The position numbers and the translations under genes are program-made. Under the pieces are notes generated by a model, which was not told the DNA's origin, made no database searches, and saw nothing but the letters and a program-made list of their open reading frames with translations. Positions 27,001 to 36,340 of a stretch of DNA of 64,000 nucleotides are shown piece by piece. The DNA lies in the NCBI RefSeq assembly GCF_032271945.1, contig NZ_CP130319.1:3181001-3245000 (forward strand), written 5' to 3'. Position 1 is the first letter of the stretch. Each line of letters opens with the position of its first letter. Source of the DNA: Paenibacillus sp. MBLB1832. Lineage in GTDB: Bacteria > Bacillota > Bacilli > Paenibacillales > NBRC-103111.

Positions 27001-27218
27001 TATAATAATCCCCATTCACTAAACGTCGTCGCTGTCCCGCAATCGGCACAATACTTGGCATCCGCTTTATTCACCTTGCTGCATCCTTTGTGGAGCAGCG
27101 TTTTTTCTTTCGTGCAACGATTTTTGAGCGGCGCCCCGCAATGAATGCAATACCTGTCTTCTTTCACAGCAACGTACTTGCATCTCACGCAGGTCTGCGT
27201 CTCGTCTTTGGCTGCCAT
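27000..27218 (-). CDS. Small Cys-rich zinc-ribbon protein
   Basis: 72 residues. Cys pairs are CVRC and YCIHCG in the first half, then RC, GC and YCADCG in the second. The first half is a complete C4 ribbon (CxxC-x(n)-CxxC). The second has irregular spacing at its first pair, so its zinc site is less sure. The start ATG is preceded by AAGGGG and GGGA. No signal peptide. The function is unknown; small proteins like this often bind nucleic acid or act as regulators. Confidence 0.6.
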   Translation of the reverse strand: MAAKDETQTCVRCKYVAVKEDRYCIHCGAPLKNRCTKEKTLLHKGCSKVNKADAKYCADCGTATTFSEWGLL

Positions 27219-27383
27219 TGTCCCATCATCCCCTTGAAGTTGGGCTTACCATCTTCTACTTCAAGTATATGTATCGCATTGGCTGAGGTGTGACGGTGGG
27301 CTTTGAGCCGATTATTTTAATAAGTATGTATAAAAAGAGGTCTCTTTCGCCCACCCTATACGGATAGGGGAGGTGAAAAGGAC

Positions 27384-27542
27384 ATGGCGAAAGATGTCAA
27401 GTGTGAAGTGAATTCTTGTAAGTATTGGGCCAACGAGAACAGATGCAATGCAAGCTCGATTTCCATCGTGAGCCACCACGGCGGTAATCAAGCTCGCAAA
27501 TCAGAGGAAACGGACTGTCAAACGTTTGAGTCGAAAATCTAA
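27384..27542 (+). CDS. DUF1540 domain protein, 52 residues
   Basis: I found this small gene by hand: ATG at 27384 with GGGGAGGTGAAAAGGAC upstream and TAA at 27540-27542. The Cys pattern DVKCEVNSCKYWAN, RCNASSISIV and ETDCQTFESK is the DUF1540 signature (a four- or five-Cys motif, likely metal-binding). Such proteins are common in spore-formers, and their role is unknown. A terminator follows 8 bases after the stop. Confidence 0.85.
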   Translation: MAKDVKCEVNSCKYWANENRCNASSISIVSHHGGNQARKSEETDCQTFESKI

Positions 27543-27549
27543 TGGTACT

Positions 27550-27579
27550 AAAAAAAGAGGCCCCATAGGCCTCTTTTTT
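27550..27579. terminator. Terminator after the DUF1540 gene
   Basis: AAAAAAGAGGCC (27551-27562) pairs with GGCCTCTTTTTT (27568-27579) around CCATA. Both sides have A/T runs, so it can work for either strand, though the minus-strand gene at 27629 also ends close by. Confidence 0.93.
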
Positions 27580-27628
27580 CATGCCTTACTCCTATTGTAG
27601 CCAAGAATGATAATTATTATCACTCCCC

Positions 27629-28483
27629 CTAAACATCATATTCCAATTGCTTCTTCGCTTGCACGATGAACTCCAGCGGATTAGCGATCCCCTGCGCATC
27701 GTACTCTACGGCACCCATTTTCAGATCAAGCTCGATACGAAATTTCTCCGCATACGCATCACGGTTCCGCTCGTCAATACTTTTCTTTAACCGATTGATG
27801 ACTATTGATGCGCCTTGACGATCCGTGAACAGCAGCATCCCCCACATCGGATTGTCCTTATTCAGCAAATACAGCGAGTCATTTGTGCGGATGCTGGTTT
27901 GATTCATTTTAGACAAATCATGGATGGCTTCCATCAGTTGCTCTTCATTAATCATGCGTCGGATCTCATCCCAATACTTGACGCCGATCACCATCAACGT
28001 CAGAGGAATGTGATAGCGTACGGATAACGCCATGAACACTGTTGCATCCTTCTGAAAGCTCAGTGTATTCTTCAAGCTCGTCTTCGCGTCAACCGTAGCC
28101 AGCGATTCGTTGGCTTTCACTAATTGCTCATTCTCCGCCTGCAGCTGGCGGTTTCCATACGTAAACAACCAAGTAGCGATTGTGAAAATAGGTGTCATGA
28201 TTAGCCAAAAATAGTTCTGTGTCCCGATAAGGCCACCCACGACAACGGTTTGATACAGTGTAAAGGTGCCATATCCGAATATAAACAAAATGTTCAACAA
28301 CAGCCCTGTTGTCACATTAGTGAAATACGTAACGACCGCGATTAAGAACGCGAGGTTCAGAAAAATAATATTTTGCAAATAGAGATTAGGGTTGCCGGTT
28401 GTAAATACGATAGAGACAAAACAGGCTAAAATCAGCAACAGGAATGCGCCATCTGAGATTATACTGCTACGGTTGCGGTTCAT
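27629..28483 (-). CDS. Membrane protein with degenerate GGDEF domain, YdaK-like c-di-GMP receptor candidate
   Basis: 284 residues. Four or five membrane helices occupy about 10-108, a short coiled-coil segment about 112-130, and a GGDEF-family domain about 131-284. The active-site motif is replaced by NKDNP (208-212), so cyclase activity is not expected. The inhibitory-site motif RxxD is kept as R199-T-N-D202, exactly nine residues before that position, as in PleD. The protein can thus be expected to bind c-di-GMP without making it. B. subtilis YdaK has this layout and controls ydaJKLMN exopolysaccharide production. The start overlaps the upstream BcsB-like gene by 4 bp, and it is the last gene of the cluster. 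Confidence 0.85.
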   Translation of the reverse strand: MNRNRSSIISDGAFLLLILACFVSIVFTTGNPNLYLQNIIFLNLAFLIAVVTYFTNVTTGLLLNILFIFGYGTFTLYQTVVVGGLIGTQNYFWLIMTPIFTIATWLFTYGNRQLQAENEQLVKANESLATVDAKTSLKNTLSFQKDATVFMALSVRYHIPLTLMVIGVKYWDEIRRMINEEQLMEAIHDLSKMNQTSIRTNDSLYLLNKDNPMWGMLLFTDRQGASIVINRLKKSIDERNRDAYAEKFRIELDLKMGAVEYDAQGIANPLEFIVQAKKQLEYDV

Positions 28484-30567
28484 CCACGATCCCTCCGCTT
28501 CTTCTTGTATTTACGAAGCATAAGGAGGAGCGAAATAATAACTAAGAGCACAACAAGTGTGGCCGCGGTCATAAACCCTAGGACATCTTTTCTCTCCAGC
28601 ACGTCGCTGATTACGTTCGAGGGCTGTTTTGTGGTTGTTTTCTTGAAGCGAAAGGCTTGGACATGACCATCTTTATCGGTGACTGCTCCGTCCCCGAAAA
28701 CTTTCCATAAGCTGCCCTCGGAGCCGATGAGTTTGGAAGCCAAATACGTATATTCCGGCGTACTTCCCGTCAATGCGAGCATCCCATAGCCTTGCTCATA
28801 TGGCGAGTCCAATAGCTGCAGGGAACCAATTCGCTTGCCATAGGACGATTCAATGCTCATTTTCTCGTTAGAAACAAAGCCTTGTCCAGCAGAATCATAT
28901 TGAAAATAGAGCGACCGATTATTCACTTTAATGATGCTGTTCGCTTGAGGACTGCCGATCGCGATGATTTCTCGCCCTTTGAGCAAGGATTCTTTCACCG
29001 TGTCTTGGTAAAAGAGAACCTCTCCCGTGTTCGTTTGCGCATAGCGCCCCAGCAAATTAAACACATTCGTCAGCGTTTGATACAAATAGGTATCACGCTG
29101 ATCGGGCAAAACGACGGCAACTTGATTGTAACTGCCATCTCGTAAAAACGGGTATGGATAATTGTTAAACAGTAGATCTGTTCGATCTTTGGTATTTAGT
29201 TGAAGGATGGAATCCTTCTCTATGTAAGCCCATGGCATTTGATCTTGATTTTCGATACAGCCAGCGTTCTTCAACTCAAGGTCAAACGCGACTTTAATCG
29301 TAAAATTGCCGCTAATATTCAGCGTTTTCGGAATTGTCAGCTCTAAGTGGTCAGCATCAGCGAGCTCGGTTGATAGTTTTTTACTCCCTATAGGTGAATC
29401 ATTAATCAGAACGGTCACCAGCGAACGATCCCAATCCACATTTCGCGCATAGCGATAATTGATTCTCAATTTACTTCCTTCCGCGATCGAGCGATTGCCT
29501 GGCAGGGATATGAAATAGGCTTTCTCCCGGTGGCGGTCACCTGTGAGTTTATCACCTGTTTCGGTTAGGCTCATCTGAGAGCTTACATTGACAGGCGGTG
29601 TATCGACTTCCGTATTGTTTGAAATGGCGATACGGGCTTCACTAACTTGACTCAGCAAAGAGGTATTCGCGATAAACCTTCCTGCTTTCACAAGCAGTGC
29701 AGCATCTTTGGACGTGACCACAAGAACGGAGTGACCCCCTGCTTCTTGAAGTTGAATAAGGGCATTCTGATCTAGGTCCGTCTCATCTCTAACTGGCTTC
29801 CACATCTCGGGTAAATGATCGTAGTTAGCAATGAGAATGACCATTTGTTTCTGCTGAAATAGGGCATCGGAATATGGCACTAGTGGAATCGGCTTGTCCG
29901 TTACTTTGTTGGCTTTGGCTAAACCTGACAAGGCATACGTTGCCGCTTCCAACTCTGCTGGCTCGCTATCTAAAGCGACCGCGATGGCATTTTCGCCATT
30001 TTTCACCGTATCTAGACCGATAAATCGTTCATAAAAATCCCCAATACGAGTCGAGTTGAGCTCGGGCACATACCGCACTGTAATCCGTGAGGACTTGGCG
30101 ATTTGCAACCAGTTATCTCTCGTGTCCGTGGGCAAACATACATGATCTGCGACAGGTGAAGTCGTTTCTAAATGACCCTGAACCATAATCGTATTGATGC
30201 CCGGAATCAGCGCCGTTTTGGGGACTGGAATCGTAAGCTGTTGCAGTCCAGTGTCTTCTTGTTTCGGCCGAAAGGAATGGATCGGAGTCCCATTCACAAA
30301 AACCGTTACACTGGACCGCTCAATGCGCAGCAGCTGTGAGATCTGATAGTCTAGGTGAATATCGAAACTGGTTACGTTCCAATACGATTCCAGCTGAACA
30401 TATTGCTGTGTATAGGTAATACCTCCGGTTAAGACGGTATCCGCAAAATTCGTCTGAAATTGTTTCTCCCCAGTCAGCTGTGGGGTATCCGCATAAGCTG
30501 TTAGCCCATGGATAGGAAACCAAACTAACATACATAAGATGATAATCACCAATACACGTCGATTCAT
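28480..30567 (-). CDS. BcsB-like exopolysaccharide synthesis protein, YdaN-like
   Basis: 695 residues. Signal peptide 1-~26, a large extracellular part with the BcsB jelly-roll and flavodoxin-like pattern (VFVNGTPIHSF, NTIMVQGHLETT, HVCLPTDTRDNW, VLINDSPIGSKKL, CIENQDQMPWAYIEKDS), then one C-terminal membrane helix and a basic tail KKKRRDRG. In cellulose synthase BcsB partners the BcsA-type synthase and helps translocate the polymer. I use the ATG at 30565-30567 because GGGAGG is seven bases before it. It follows the glycosyltransferase gene by 25 bp. Confidence 0.88.
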   Translation of the reverse strand: MNRRVLVIIILCMLVWFPIHGLTAYADTPQLTGEKQFQTNFADTVLTGGITYTQQYVQLESYWNVTSFDIHLDYQISQLLRIERSSVTVFVNGTPIHSFRPKQEDTGLQQLTIPVPKTALIPGINTIMVQGHLETTSPVADHVCLPTDTRDNWLQIAKSSRITVRYVPELNSTRIGDFYERFIGLDTVKNGENAIAVALDSEPAELEAATYALSGLAKANKVTDKPIPLVPYSDALFQQKQMVILIANYDHLPEMWKPVRDETDLDQNALIQLQEAGGHSVLVVTSKDAALLVKAGRFIANTSLLSQVSEARIAISNNTEVDTPPVNVSSQMSLTETGDKLTGDRHREKAYFISLPGNRSIAEGSKLRINYRYARNVDWDRSLVTVLINDSPIGSKKLSTELADADHLELTIPKTLNISGNFTIKVAFDLELKNAGCIENQDQMPWAYIEKDSILQLNTKDRTDLLFNNYPYPFLRDGSYNQVAVVLPDQRDTYLYQTLTNVFNLLGRYAQTNTGEVLFYQDTVKESLLKGREIIAIGSPQANSIIKVNNRSLYFQYDSAGQGFVSNEKMSIESSYGKRIGSLQLLDSPYEQGYGMLALTGSTPEYTYLASKLIGSEGSLWKVFGDGAVTDKDGHVQAFRFKKTTTKQPSNVISDVLERKDVLGFMTAATLVVLLVIISLLLMLRKYKKKRRDRG

Positions 30568-30592
30568 GAGAATACCTCCCATCATTCCAGCC

Positions 30593-31843
30593 TTAGAACC
30601 GCTCAGTTTTGTACCATTTCGCTTCTCTATTCAGAATCAAATCCTTCAAATACGTATAAAAGCCATACGCTGCTACAACCATCCACATCTGACAATAGGA
30701 CACATACATGAGCATGATGATCCAAACGTTAGATAAGCGCATTTCGCCTTTCTCTGTCACTAAGGTTATGTAGGTTCCCACGACAAACAAGGTGATGGCC
30801 AGCACCCATAAGAAGGAACTGAAGCTCGCGATCGTTGTTCGGACGTAGCCTAGGGCATGTAGAACAAGTAAGACATCAGACATGACCAGCGAGGTTAATA
30901 AGAAAAAATAAATCGAAAGGAAGTATAGAATATCGAATCGAACTACACGTGCGGATGATTGAAATAAGAGTGGGATATTTTTGACAATCACATAAATGTT
31001 GCCTTTCGCCCACCTTGTCCGTTGCTTAAACCATACCTTGACCGTCTGCGGTTCTTGCTCCCAGGTCACGGATTTCGGTTGGAACTTAATGCGGTAGCCC
31101 ATCAAATAAATGCGAAAACTAATCTCGGTATCTTCCGCGATCGCTTTCACATCCCAACCGCCAATATGCTCAATAATTTCGCGGCGCATAATGAAATTCG
31201 TTCCAGGAATCGTACATAATTTAAACAATTTCCAACGGCCTGCTTGCGCCATCCACTGAAAGGACAATGTTTCCACATTAATAAAACGAGTTAACAGATT
31301 CGTATCCCGATTGCGGGTACGAAATTTGCCAATAACAGCCCCGAGCGTGGCATCGTTTGTAATCTCGGAAACGAGATACAATAAGGCCTTCTTCTCAGGC
31401 GTGTTGTCCGCATCATAGATGGCAATGAGTTCACCTTTGCTTTGCTGGAAACCGAGATTCAGCGCATTGGACTTGCCTTTCCCGCCAATGACAGCATCCG
31501 TATTAATAATGATCAGCTGACGTCCTGGGTTCTTCGCTTGCACACCGGCAAGCAGCTCCTTGCTGTTATCGGATGAATTATCGTTAATCACAATGATTTC
31601 ATAGCGATCATGGGGATAATCTAACGCGAGCAAGGACTCGACGGTTTTGGTAATAACTTTCCCTTCGTTATGCGCAGGGACCATGATGGTAACAAAAGGA
31701 GGTTCGCCCTTCAGAGGGGGAACCGGCTTATTCTCGATTTGCATGTAATAGAGGTATCCTGCCACGATGAGAACAATGTTAATTAGCAGCAATGACCAGA
31801 TACATAACACCGCAATCAACATGAGCACGTCGGCTACCGTCAT
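30593..31843 (-). CDS. Processive glycosyltransferase family 2, YdaM-like
   Basis: 416 residues. One N-terminal and about three or four C-terminal membrane helices surround a GT-A domain. Catalytic motifs are visible: D88/D92 region NDNSSDNS, D144-A-D146 in YDADNTPE, E237-D238 in AEDTEIS, and the Q274-x-x-R-W278 motif QRTRW of processive synthases. There is no PilZ domain, so c-di-GMP control must come from another protein, most likely the RxxD-bearing membrane protein of this cluster. The start overlaps the upstream gene by 4 bp. The polymer it makes is unknown; hexosamine-containing polymers are usual for this group. Confidence 0.92.
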   Translation of the reverse strand: MTVADVLMLIAVLCIWSLLLINIVLIVAGYLYYMQIENKPVPPLKGEPPFVTIMVPAHNEGKVITKTVESLLALDYPHDRYEIIVINDNSSDNSKELLAGVQAKNPGRQLIIINTDAVIGGKGKSNALNLGFQQSKGELIAIYDADNTPEKKALLYLVSEITNDATLGAVIGKFRTRNRDTNLLTRFINVETLSFQWMAQAGRWKLFKLCTIPGTNFIMRREIIEHIGGWDVKAIAEDTEISFRIYLMGYRIKFQPKSVTWEQEPQTVKVWFKQRTRWAKGNIYVIVKNIPLLFQSSARVVRFDILYFLSIYFFLLTSLVMSDVLLVLHALGYVRTTIASFSSFLWVLAITLFVVGTYITLVTEKGEMRLSNVWIIMLMYVSYCQMWMVVAAYGFYTYLKDLILNREAKWYKTERF

Positions 31844-33414
31844 AGTTGTCTCCCGTTGTACGTATATTTTCGCTTATACATACGGTGCCCAATAATAAGA
31901 AAAATGATGAAAATGAAAAGCGCCGTACCGATAAGAGCGATAAGAATATGGCTTTGGACTACAAATAGCGAACTTAAGCTTGCCTTTTGTTTAGGCACAT
32001 ACGCATGTTCACTATCCATATCAAGCATCGCTGCATTGAGTTGAACCGGATCACCGTTAATAAGCAAATGACCGTTCTTGGACGTAATTTCGTTCGCCTC
32101 TGTGCGCACGGTGTGGGACGTGTTCTTGTAGTCCGCAAACGTCGTCCACAAGGAAGTCATATTGGTCATGAGCGTTTCAAGCTCCGCTTGATCTTTAGGA
32201 AGCTTGTACATCAGGGCAGTATTCATAGGCAACGTCTGCAAGGGTGTTCCTGACTTAACCACCGCACTTAACACGTCCGCTTTCACGGGATAAATGGCAA
32301 AGCCCAAGGAAACAGAAGTTTGCGAGGAAGGTTGGAACGCTGCCGAATCACTAGCTTGCATCAACCCTGAATCAAAGAACGTTAGTCCATTCGAGATAAA
32401 ATGCGGATCATAGATCCAGCCCATGTCGGCCTGAATCCCTAATGGAGCTACCTCGTTAGCTGCAAGTGTATCCAGGAACGTACTCATTTGCTTACGAAGA
32501 ACTGTCCGATCTTGACTGAGCGCTGATCCTGCAAAAGGTGCATGAATCACAATACTGCCGTTGCGGGATTGCACATGCTTTAAACTCTCTGCGTAACGCT
32601 TCATCGCTGGATAATCCAAATTCGTAAACACAGGCTGGACGCTTGCCATGAAAGGGATTCCAGCATCATACAGCCGGTTCGCCATTTCATTCAGCATATC
32701 CATATCTGAGAACGCATTAATGTCATCAATAAGCACATAATTTTGCGCATATCCCTTGACGTGCAGCCAATCCTGTAAGACATACGACGCGGCGAGTTCA
32801 CTAGCATTCCCTCTCTCCAGATACGAAATGTAGGCGAATTTATCTTCCACGACACCGTACGGCGCATGCAGGTTGAACAGTTCGGAATGCCAATTCCCAT
32901 AGGTTTCACCTGTAAATTTCTGGATATAGCGAATATGATGTGTTGTCAACCCATTTTGCGTTAGCTGGCCAATTTGAAGAGTCGACGTATCCTCCACCGC
33001 ATTGGTTACTTCCAATCCTAGTGATGACTGCACACGCTCTGGAAGCCCGCTTCCATATCCAATCTGCAAGTAGGAACCGTTGTACGCTGCCAAATCATCT
33101 ATATACGCCTTCGGTAACTCTGTCACATCATCCGCATTTCGTATCGCAATGACATGGCTGTATGCGTACAGCTTGTTGGGCACATAGGCATCCAAGCTCA
33201 TTACCTGAACAGACACACGGAATGCGGCCAACTGCTGCTGAAGTGCATCGACATTACCTTCTTGGGATGTACCCACCCCTAAACGATCGTAAAGGAGAAG
33301 GACCGAAGTCGGTGACGTTGTTTCTGCAGCTGTCGTCAACCGCGGTGACACTTGCCAAGCGATAAGCACACAAAGCCAAACCATACACAATCGTAAGCGC
33401 CACTTTCTCTTCAT
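31840..33414 (-). CDS. DUF2334 polysaccharide deacetylase-like protein, YdaL-like
   Basis: 524 residues. Signal peptide 1-~29, a first domain (about 35-170), then a DUF2334 deacetylase-like domain (VLIDDINAFSDMDMLNEMANRL, VIHAPFAGS) and one C-terminal membrane helix with a basic tail. The domain is related to the NodB-fold deacetylases. The usual DD pair is kept as D-D in LIDDIN, but the normal HxxxH metal motif is not obvious here, so activity should be treated as uncertain. It probably modifies the exported polymer outside the membrane. The start follows AAGGAGGAGAAGGA. Confidence 0.8.
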   Translation of the reverse strand: MKRKWRLRLCMVWLCVLIAWQVSPRLTTAAETTSPTSVLLLYDRLGVGTSQEGNVDALQQQLAAFRVSVQVMSLDAYVPNKLYAYSHVIAIRNADDVTELPKAYIDDLAAYNGSYLQIGYGSGLPERVQSSLGLEVTNAVEDTSTLQIGQLTQNGLTTHHIRYIQKFTGETYGNWHSELFNLHAPYGVVEDKFAYISYLERGNASELAASYVLQDWLHVKGYAQNYVLIDDINAFSDMDMLNEMANRLYDAGIPFMASVQPVFTNLDYPAMKRYAESLKHVQSRNGSIVIHAPFAGSALSQDRTVLRKQMSTFLDTLAANEVAPLGIQADMGWIYDPHFISNGLTFFDSGLMQASDSAAFQPSSQTSVSLGFAIYPVKADVLSAVVKSGTPLQTLPMNTALMYKLPKDQAELETLMTNMTSLWTTFADYKNTSHTVRTEANEITSKNGHLLINGDPVQLNAAMLDMDSEHAYVPKQKASLSSLFVVQSHILIALIGTALFIFIIFLIIGHRMYKRKYTYNGRQL

Positions 33415-33466
33415 TCCTTCTCCTCCTTAAAGTTTTCGTAAGAAAACTGGCTTCGTAAGCATTAAC

Positions 33467-34993
33467 TTAAGCCTGAATTGCTTGTCCCCCATGTGGAGGC
33501 TGTCCTGCTTGTACAGGGGTTGTACGCCCAATCGATCGATTGTTCCATAATTGTTTGGCTAACAAATCCCGTAACGTGATGAGGCTCACTACATCGAAGC
33601 TTAACGTGAATAGAAATTCATGTTTCCCCAAATCCGCATCCCCCGCGCCAATAATAGAAACGAAAATGCCCGAAAGTCCGATCACAATAAATAGGAAAAT
33701 TAACACAAATCGGAGTGACTCTCGCCATTCCTGCGACCTGATCGCATAGACAAAGGATGGCATATATAAGCCACAAATGACCACGATCCAAATGAGAATG
33801 AAACCGAATGTTTTGGGAGCGGTCGCTTCCTTTAACCAGCTATAGCCAGAGAAAAATGCCGTATGTGCTCCGAACGCTTTACCCACCGATGCTTCGTAAT
33901 TCCCCATCGCATTGGGGCGAATCGTAAACCCTTCCTGCGCAGCGATATTCAGCATTTTGCCTGCATGATCGGGATGCGTTATATAGTAGACTAAGATGGA
34001 TCCGAAGCCATATTTATCAAAAAATTGCTCCTTCATCTCCGGCGAATCCATTTTATACGGGGTATACGGATCATAGTAAAGACTTCCAGTGAGAATTGCA
34101 TATTGTTTATCGATATGGAAGCTCTCAAGCGCCTTCTCTGGATCGGCAGAGTTGAGCAGCACACCGCGGGTCATCGCATGGTACTTGTTAATTAGTTCAA
34201 ACTCTTTTGGAATCAAAACGTAGGAGCCAATTCCTACTCCCAGCAGCGCAATCAACAGCATACCTGTTACGAGTCGGTACCCCCTTTTTTCCCGTATAAA
34301 AATAAAAAAGATCCCGAGTAGCGCTGTGATGATGCCGACGGGAGCATTCTGCTGTTTACTTGCTGTTAGTATCATTGCGCTTAGGACGAATAACGAGATC
34401 ATGGCGTAATCATTATATCTTTTCCGATAAAGAAGCAATCCGAAAGCGACCATATACACCATCATGATCAACACGACGCTTTCCCCATAGAACGAGTTAA
34501 AATAAGCTGTGTAAGCGGTATCCCCGAAAATGAAAATGGCGATCGCCGCGATGAGATAACCGAGTTTCCTTGCAATGTTCCAAGTTAAAGCTTCGACGAG
34601 CAAATAAACAGCACCTGTATAAAGCAACATATACATCCCGGCTTGATAACGAATATCAAAGGTAGTCGAAGGGTGAATCAGCTGTGACATCCACATAGAA
34701 GCTTTAATAAACCAGGATTGCGTTGAAAAAAAGGTAGCCCCATTCTCGTTGTAGTACTGATAAATTCCGTAATTTTTGACGAAATATCCGAGATAATGGT
34801 TCATATAATTAGGGTCATTGAAGAACAGTCCATTACTGTTGAGAATCCGAAAATAATCGCCGTTGTCCGCCATACCGATATAAGGAGGTACGAGAAGTGC
34901 GAGCACCGTTATCACGAACACGCCTGCCGCGGCAAACGCAGCGGGTGAAACGAAACGCAGCATCCATTGCCAAGCACGGTGAAATAACATCAT
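33467..34993 (-). CDS. Multi-spanning membrane protein of GT-C type (WsfD-like)
   Basis: 508 residues with about 11 predicted membrane helices. The first extracellular loop has VPPYIGMADNGDYFRILNSNG and the next HYLGYFVKNYGIYQYY. These resemble membrane-embedded hexose transferases such as the WsfD family of S-layer glycan clusters. The acidic pair D43/D46 in ADNGD could be the catalytic site by analogy, but I cannot confirm it. The B. subtilis ydaJKLMN cluster has no such gene, so this is an addition here. It probably decorates or initiates the polymer. The start follows GGAAGTGCGAAACC. Confidence 0.6.
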   Translation of the reverse strand: MMLFHRAWQWMLRFVSPAAFAAAGVFVITVLALLVPPYIGMADNGDYFRILNSNGLFFNDPNYMNHYLGYFVKNYGIYQYYNENGATFFSTQSWFIKASMWMSQLIHPSTTFDIRYQAGMYMLLYTGAVYLLVEALTWNIARKLGYLIAAIAIFIFGDTAYTAYFNSFYGESVVLIMMVYMVAFGLLLYRKRYNDYAMISLFVLSAMILTASKQQNAPVGIITALLGIFFIFIREKRGYRLVTGMLLIALLGVGIGSYVLIPKEFELINKYHAMTRGVLLNSADPEKALESFHIDKQYAILTGSLYYDPYTPYKMDSPEMKEQFFDKYGFGSILVYYITHPDHAGKMLNIAAQEGFTIRPNAMGNYEASVGKAFGAHTAFFSGYSWLKEATAPKTFGFILIWIVVICGLYMPSFVYAIRSQEWRESLRFVLIFLFIVIGLSGIFVSIIGAGDADLGKHEFLFTLSFDVVSLITLRDLLAKQLWNNRSIGRTTPVQAGQPPHGGQAIQA

Positions 34994-35013
34994 GGTTTCG
35001 CACTTCCTCTCCT

Positions 35014-36132
35014 CTAGTAGATATACGCCAACAAAGCCATCAGATTATCAAACGAATACGCCATTTGTGTCCCTTCATCCCCAAATCCGCCGTGAAGCGG
35101 GCTGCCAGGTGTTTGCACCTGCATAGCATTCATTCTAGTAATGCTCTCTACATAGAGCTCTTGATCCCCAATGGTTGAACCGATCATCGCCGTTATGGCG
35201 TAGATGGCTGTCGATTGCACATTGTTAAGCGGAGTACCGTCCAACGCATATTTGCCGTAAAGCGTCCCAGCCTTCACGTGATCTTTGATATAACGAATGC
35301 TTGCCATTTGCTCCTGTTTAATCTCGGCCAAATTAAGTATCGTGAGTAGAGCTTCTACGGTATTGATGCTTTCCGATCGATAGGAATGCGAGTCATAATC
35401 ATAACGAGTTTGATAAAATGGAAACGACTCTGTCAAGAAACCTTGTTTAACGATGTCTAGCATGGATGTAAGTGCTGCGTTTTTTTTCTTCGATGAAACG
35501 GGTAAAAGCTCCATAGAAGCCATATCTATGTAGCACAGCGTGATAAACGAATTCGTCATGTGATAGGTGTCATCATAGAAATCACGCAAGGTGTTATTTT
35601 TCATGTTATATTGAAATAATCGATTGCCGTACTCTTTTAAATCTGTCTTGTAACTATCCAATTGAAACGTGGTAGAAGCTTCATCCAGTGCACGTAAAAT
35701 ACGTAAATCATCGACCGTCGTATTCATCGCAAATTGTTTGTGGTTTTTCGGAGAGTAGCGGTAGCTAAGTCCGGATGATCGATCGAAAGTTCGCTTCGCT
35801 TGCGCCCAGACATGATCGAACTTCTCCTTCTGGTTTGTTAGTGCATAGTAGCGCATCATAAGCCCAGCCGACTCGCTTAACACCTCATGACCTGTCGCAA
35901 CCTCATCCGTCTGTTTGGTATCCAAGTAGTTCGTGTAAACGCCGTAGTCACCAGACAGCTTGTCTGTAATAAAATGAGCCAATAGATTACGATTTTGTTC
36001 GATTGGCATTATATAGCCGTAATGACTCAGCGGCTGGCGCTCAGCAAATGCTAATGCGCTGTCCGACTGACAACCCATTAATAGTACGCTCAAGACGATT
36101 CCCAAAAGGGTTAAAGTGCACAGTCGATTCAT
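35014..36132 (-). CDS. GH8-like lipoprotein, YdaJ-like
   Basis: 372 residues. A lipoprotein signal peptide ends in LLMGC with C21 as anchor. The core is an (alpha/alpha)6-barrel-like helical protein: VLSESAGLMMRYYALTNQKEKFDHVW matches the GH8 start block that holds the catalytic Glu, and TVDDLRILRALDEA follows. GH8 enzymes in cellulose clusters (BcsZ) trim the polymer. It is the first gene of the cluster. The ATG 36130-36132 gives a normal signal peptide; the nearest ribosome site AGGAG is 13 bases away, a little long. A dyad lies about 70 bp upstream. Confidence 0.8.
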   Translation of the reverse strand: MNRLCTLTLLGIVLSVLLMGCQSDSALAFAERQPLSHYGYIMPIEQNRNLLAHFITDKLSGDYGVYTNYLDTKQTDEVATGHEVLSESAGLMMRYYALTNQKEKFDHVWAQAKRTFDRSSGLSYRYSPKNHKQFAMNTTVDDLRILRALDEASTTFQLDSYKTDLKEYGNRLFQYNMKNNTLRDFYDDTYHMTNSFITLCYIDMASMELLPVSSKKKNAALTSMLDIVKQGFLTESFPFYQTRYDYDSHSYRSESINTVEALLTILNLAEIKQEQMASIRYIKDHVKAGTLYGKYALDGTPLNNVQSTAIYAITAMIGSTIGDQELYVESITRMNAMQVQTPGSPLHGGFGDEGTQMAYSFDNLMALLAYIY

Positions 36133-36198
36133 TCGATCACATGAGCTCCTAACATAATCATTTCCAGACAAATGGTGGCATGAATGCACGGAAAGTTA

Positions 36199-36214
36199 AC
36201 ACACTACAGTGTGT
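36199..36214. promoter_or_regulatory. Dyad-symmetric element upstream of the ydaJ-like gene
   Basis: ACACACT and AGTGTGT flank two bases, giving a 16-bp dyad between the divergent ydaJ-like and serine hydrolase genes. Its size and place fit an operator for a dimeric regulator. No promoter boxes beside it are convincing. Confidence 0.3.
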
Positions 36215-36340
36215 AGCCGAGTTGTTGATCTGTCGGCATGATTCAGAGCATGTTCGACAAAATCCGATGTTACTGCTAGTGTATCATAAGAAACTTATCG
36301 CTCCAAAGGTAATTGCTGCCGAGTAGAAATTGTTAAAGGA

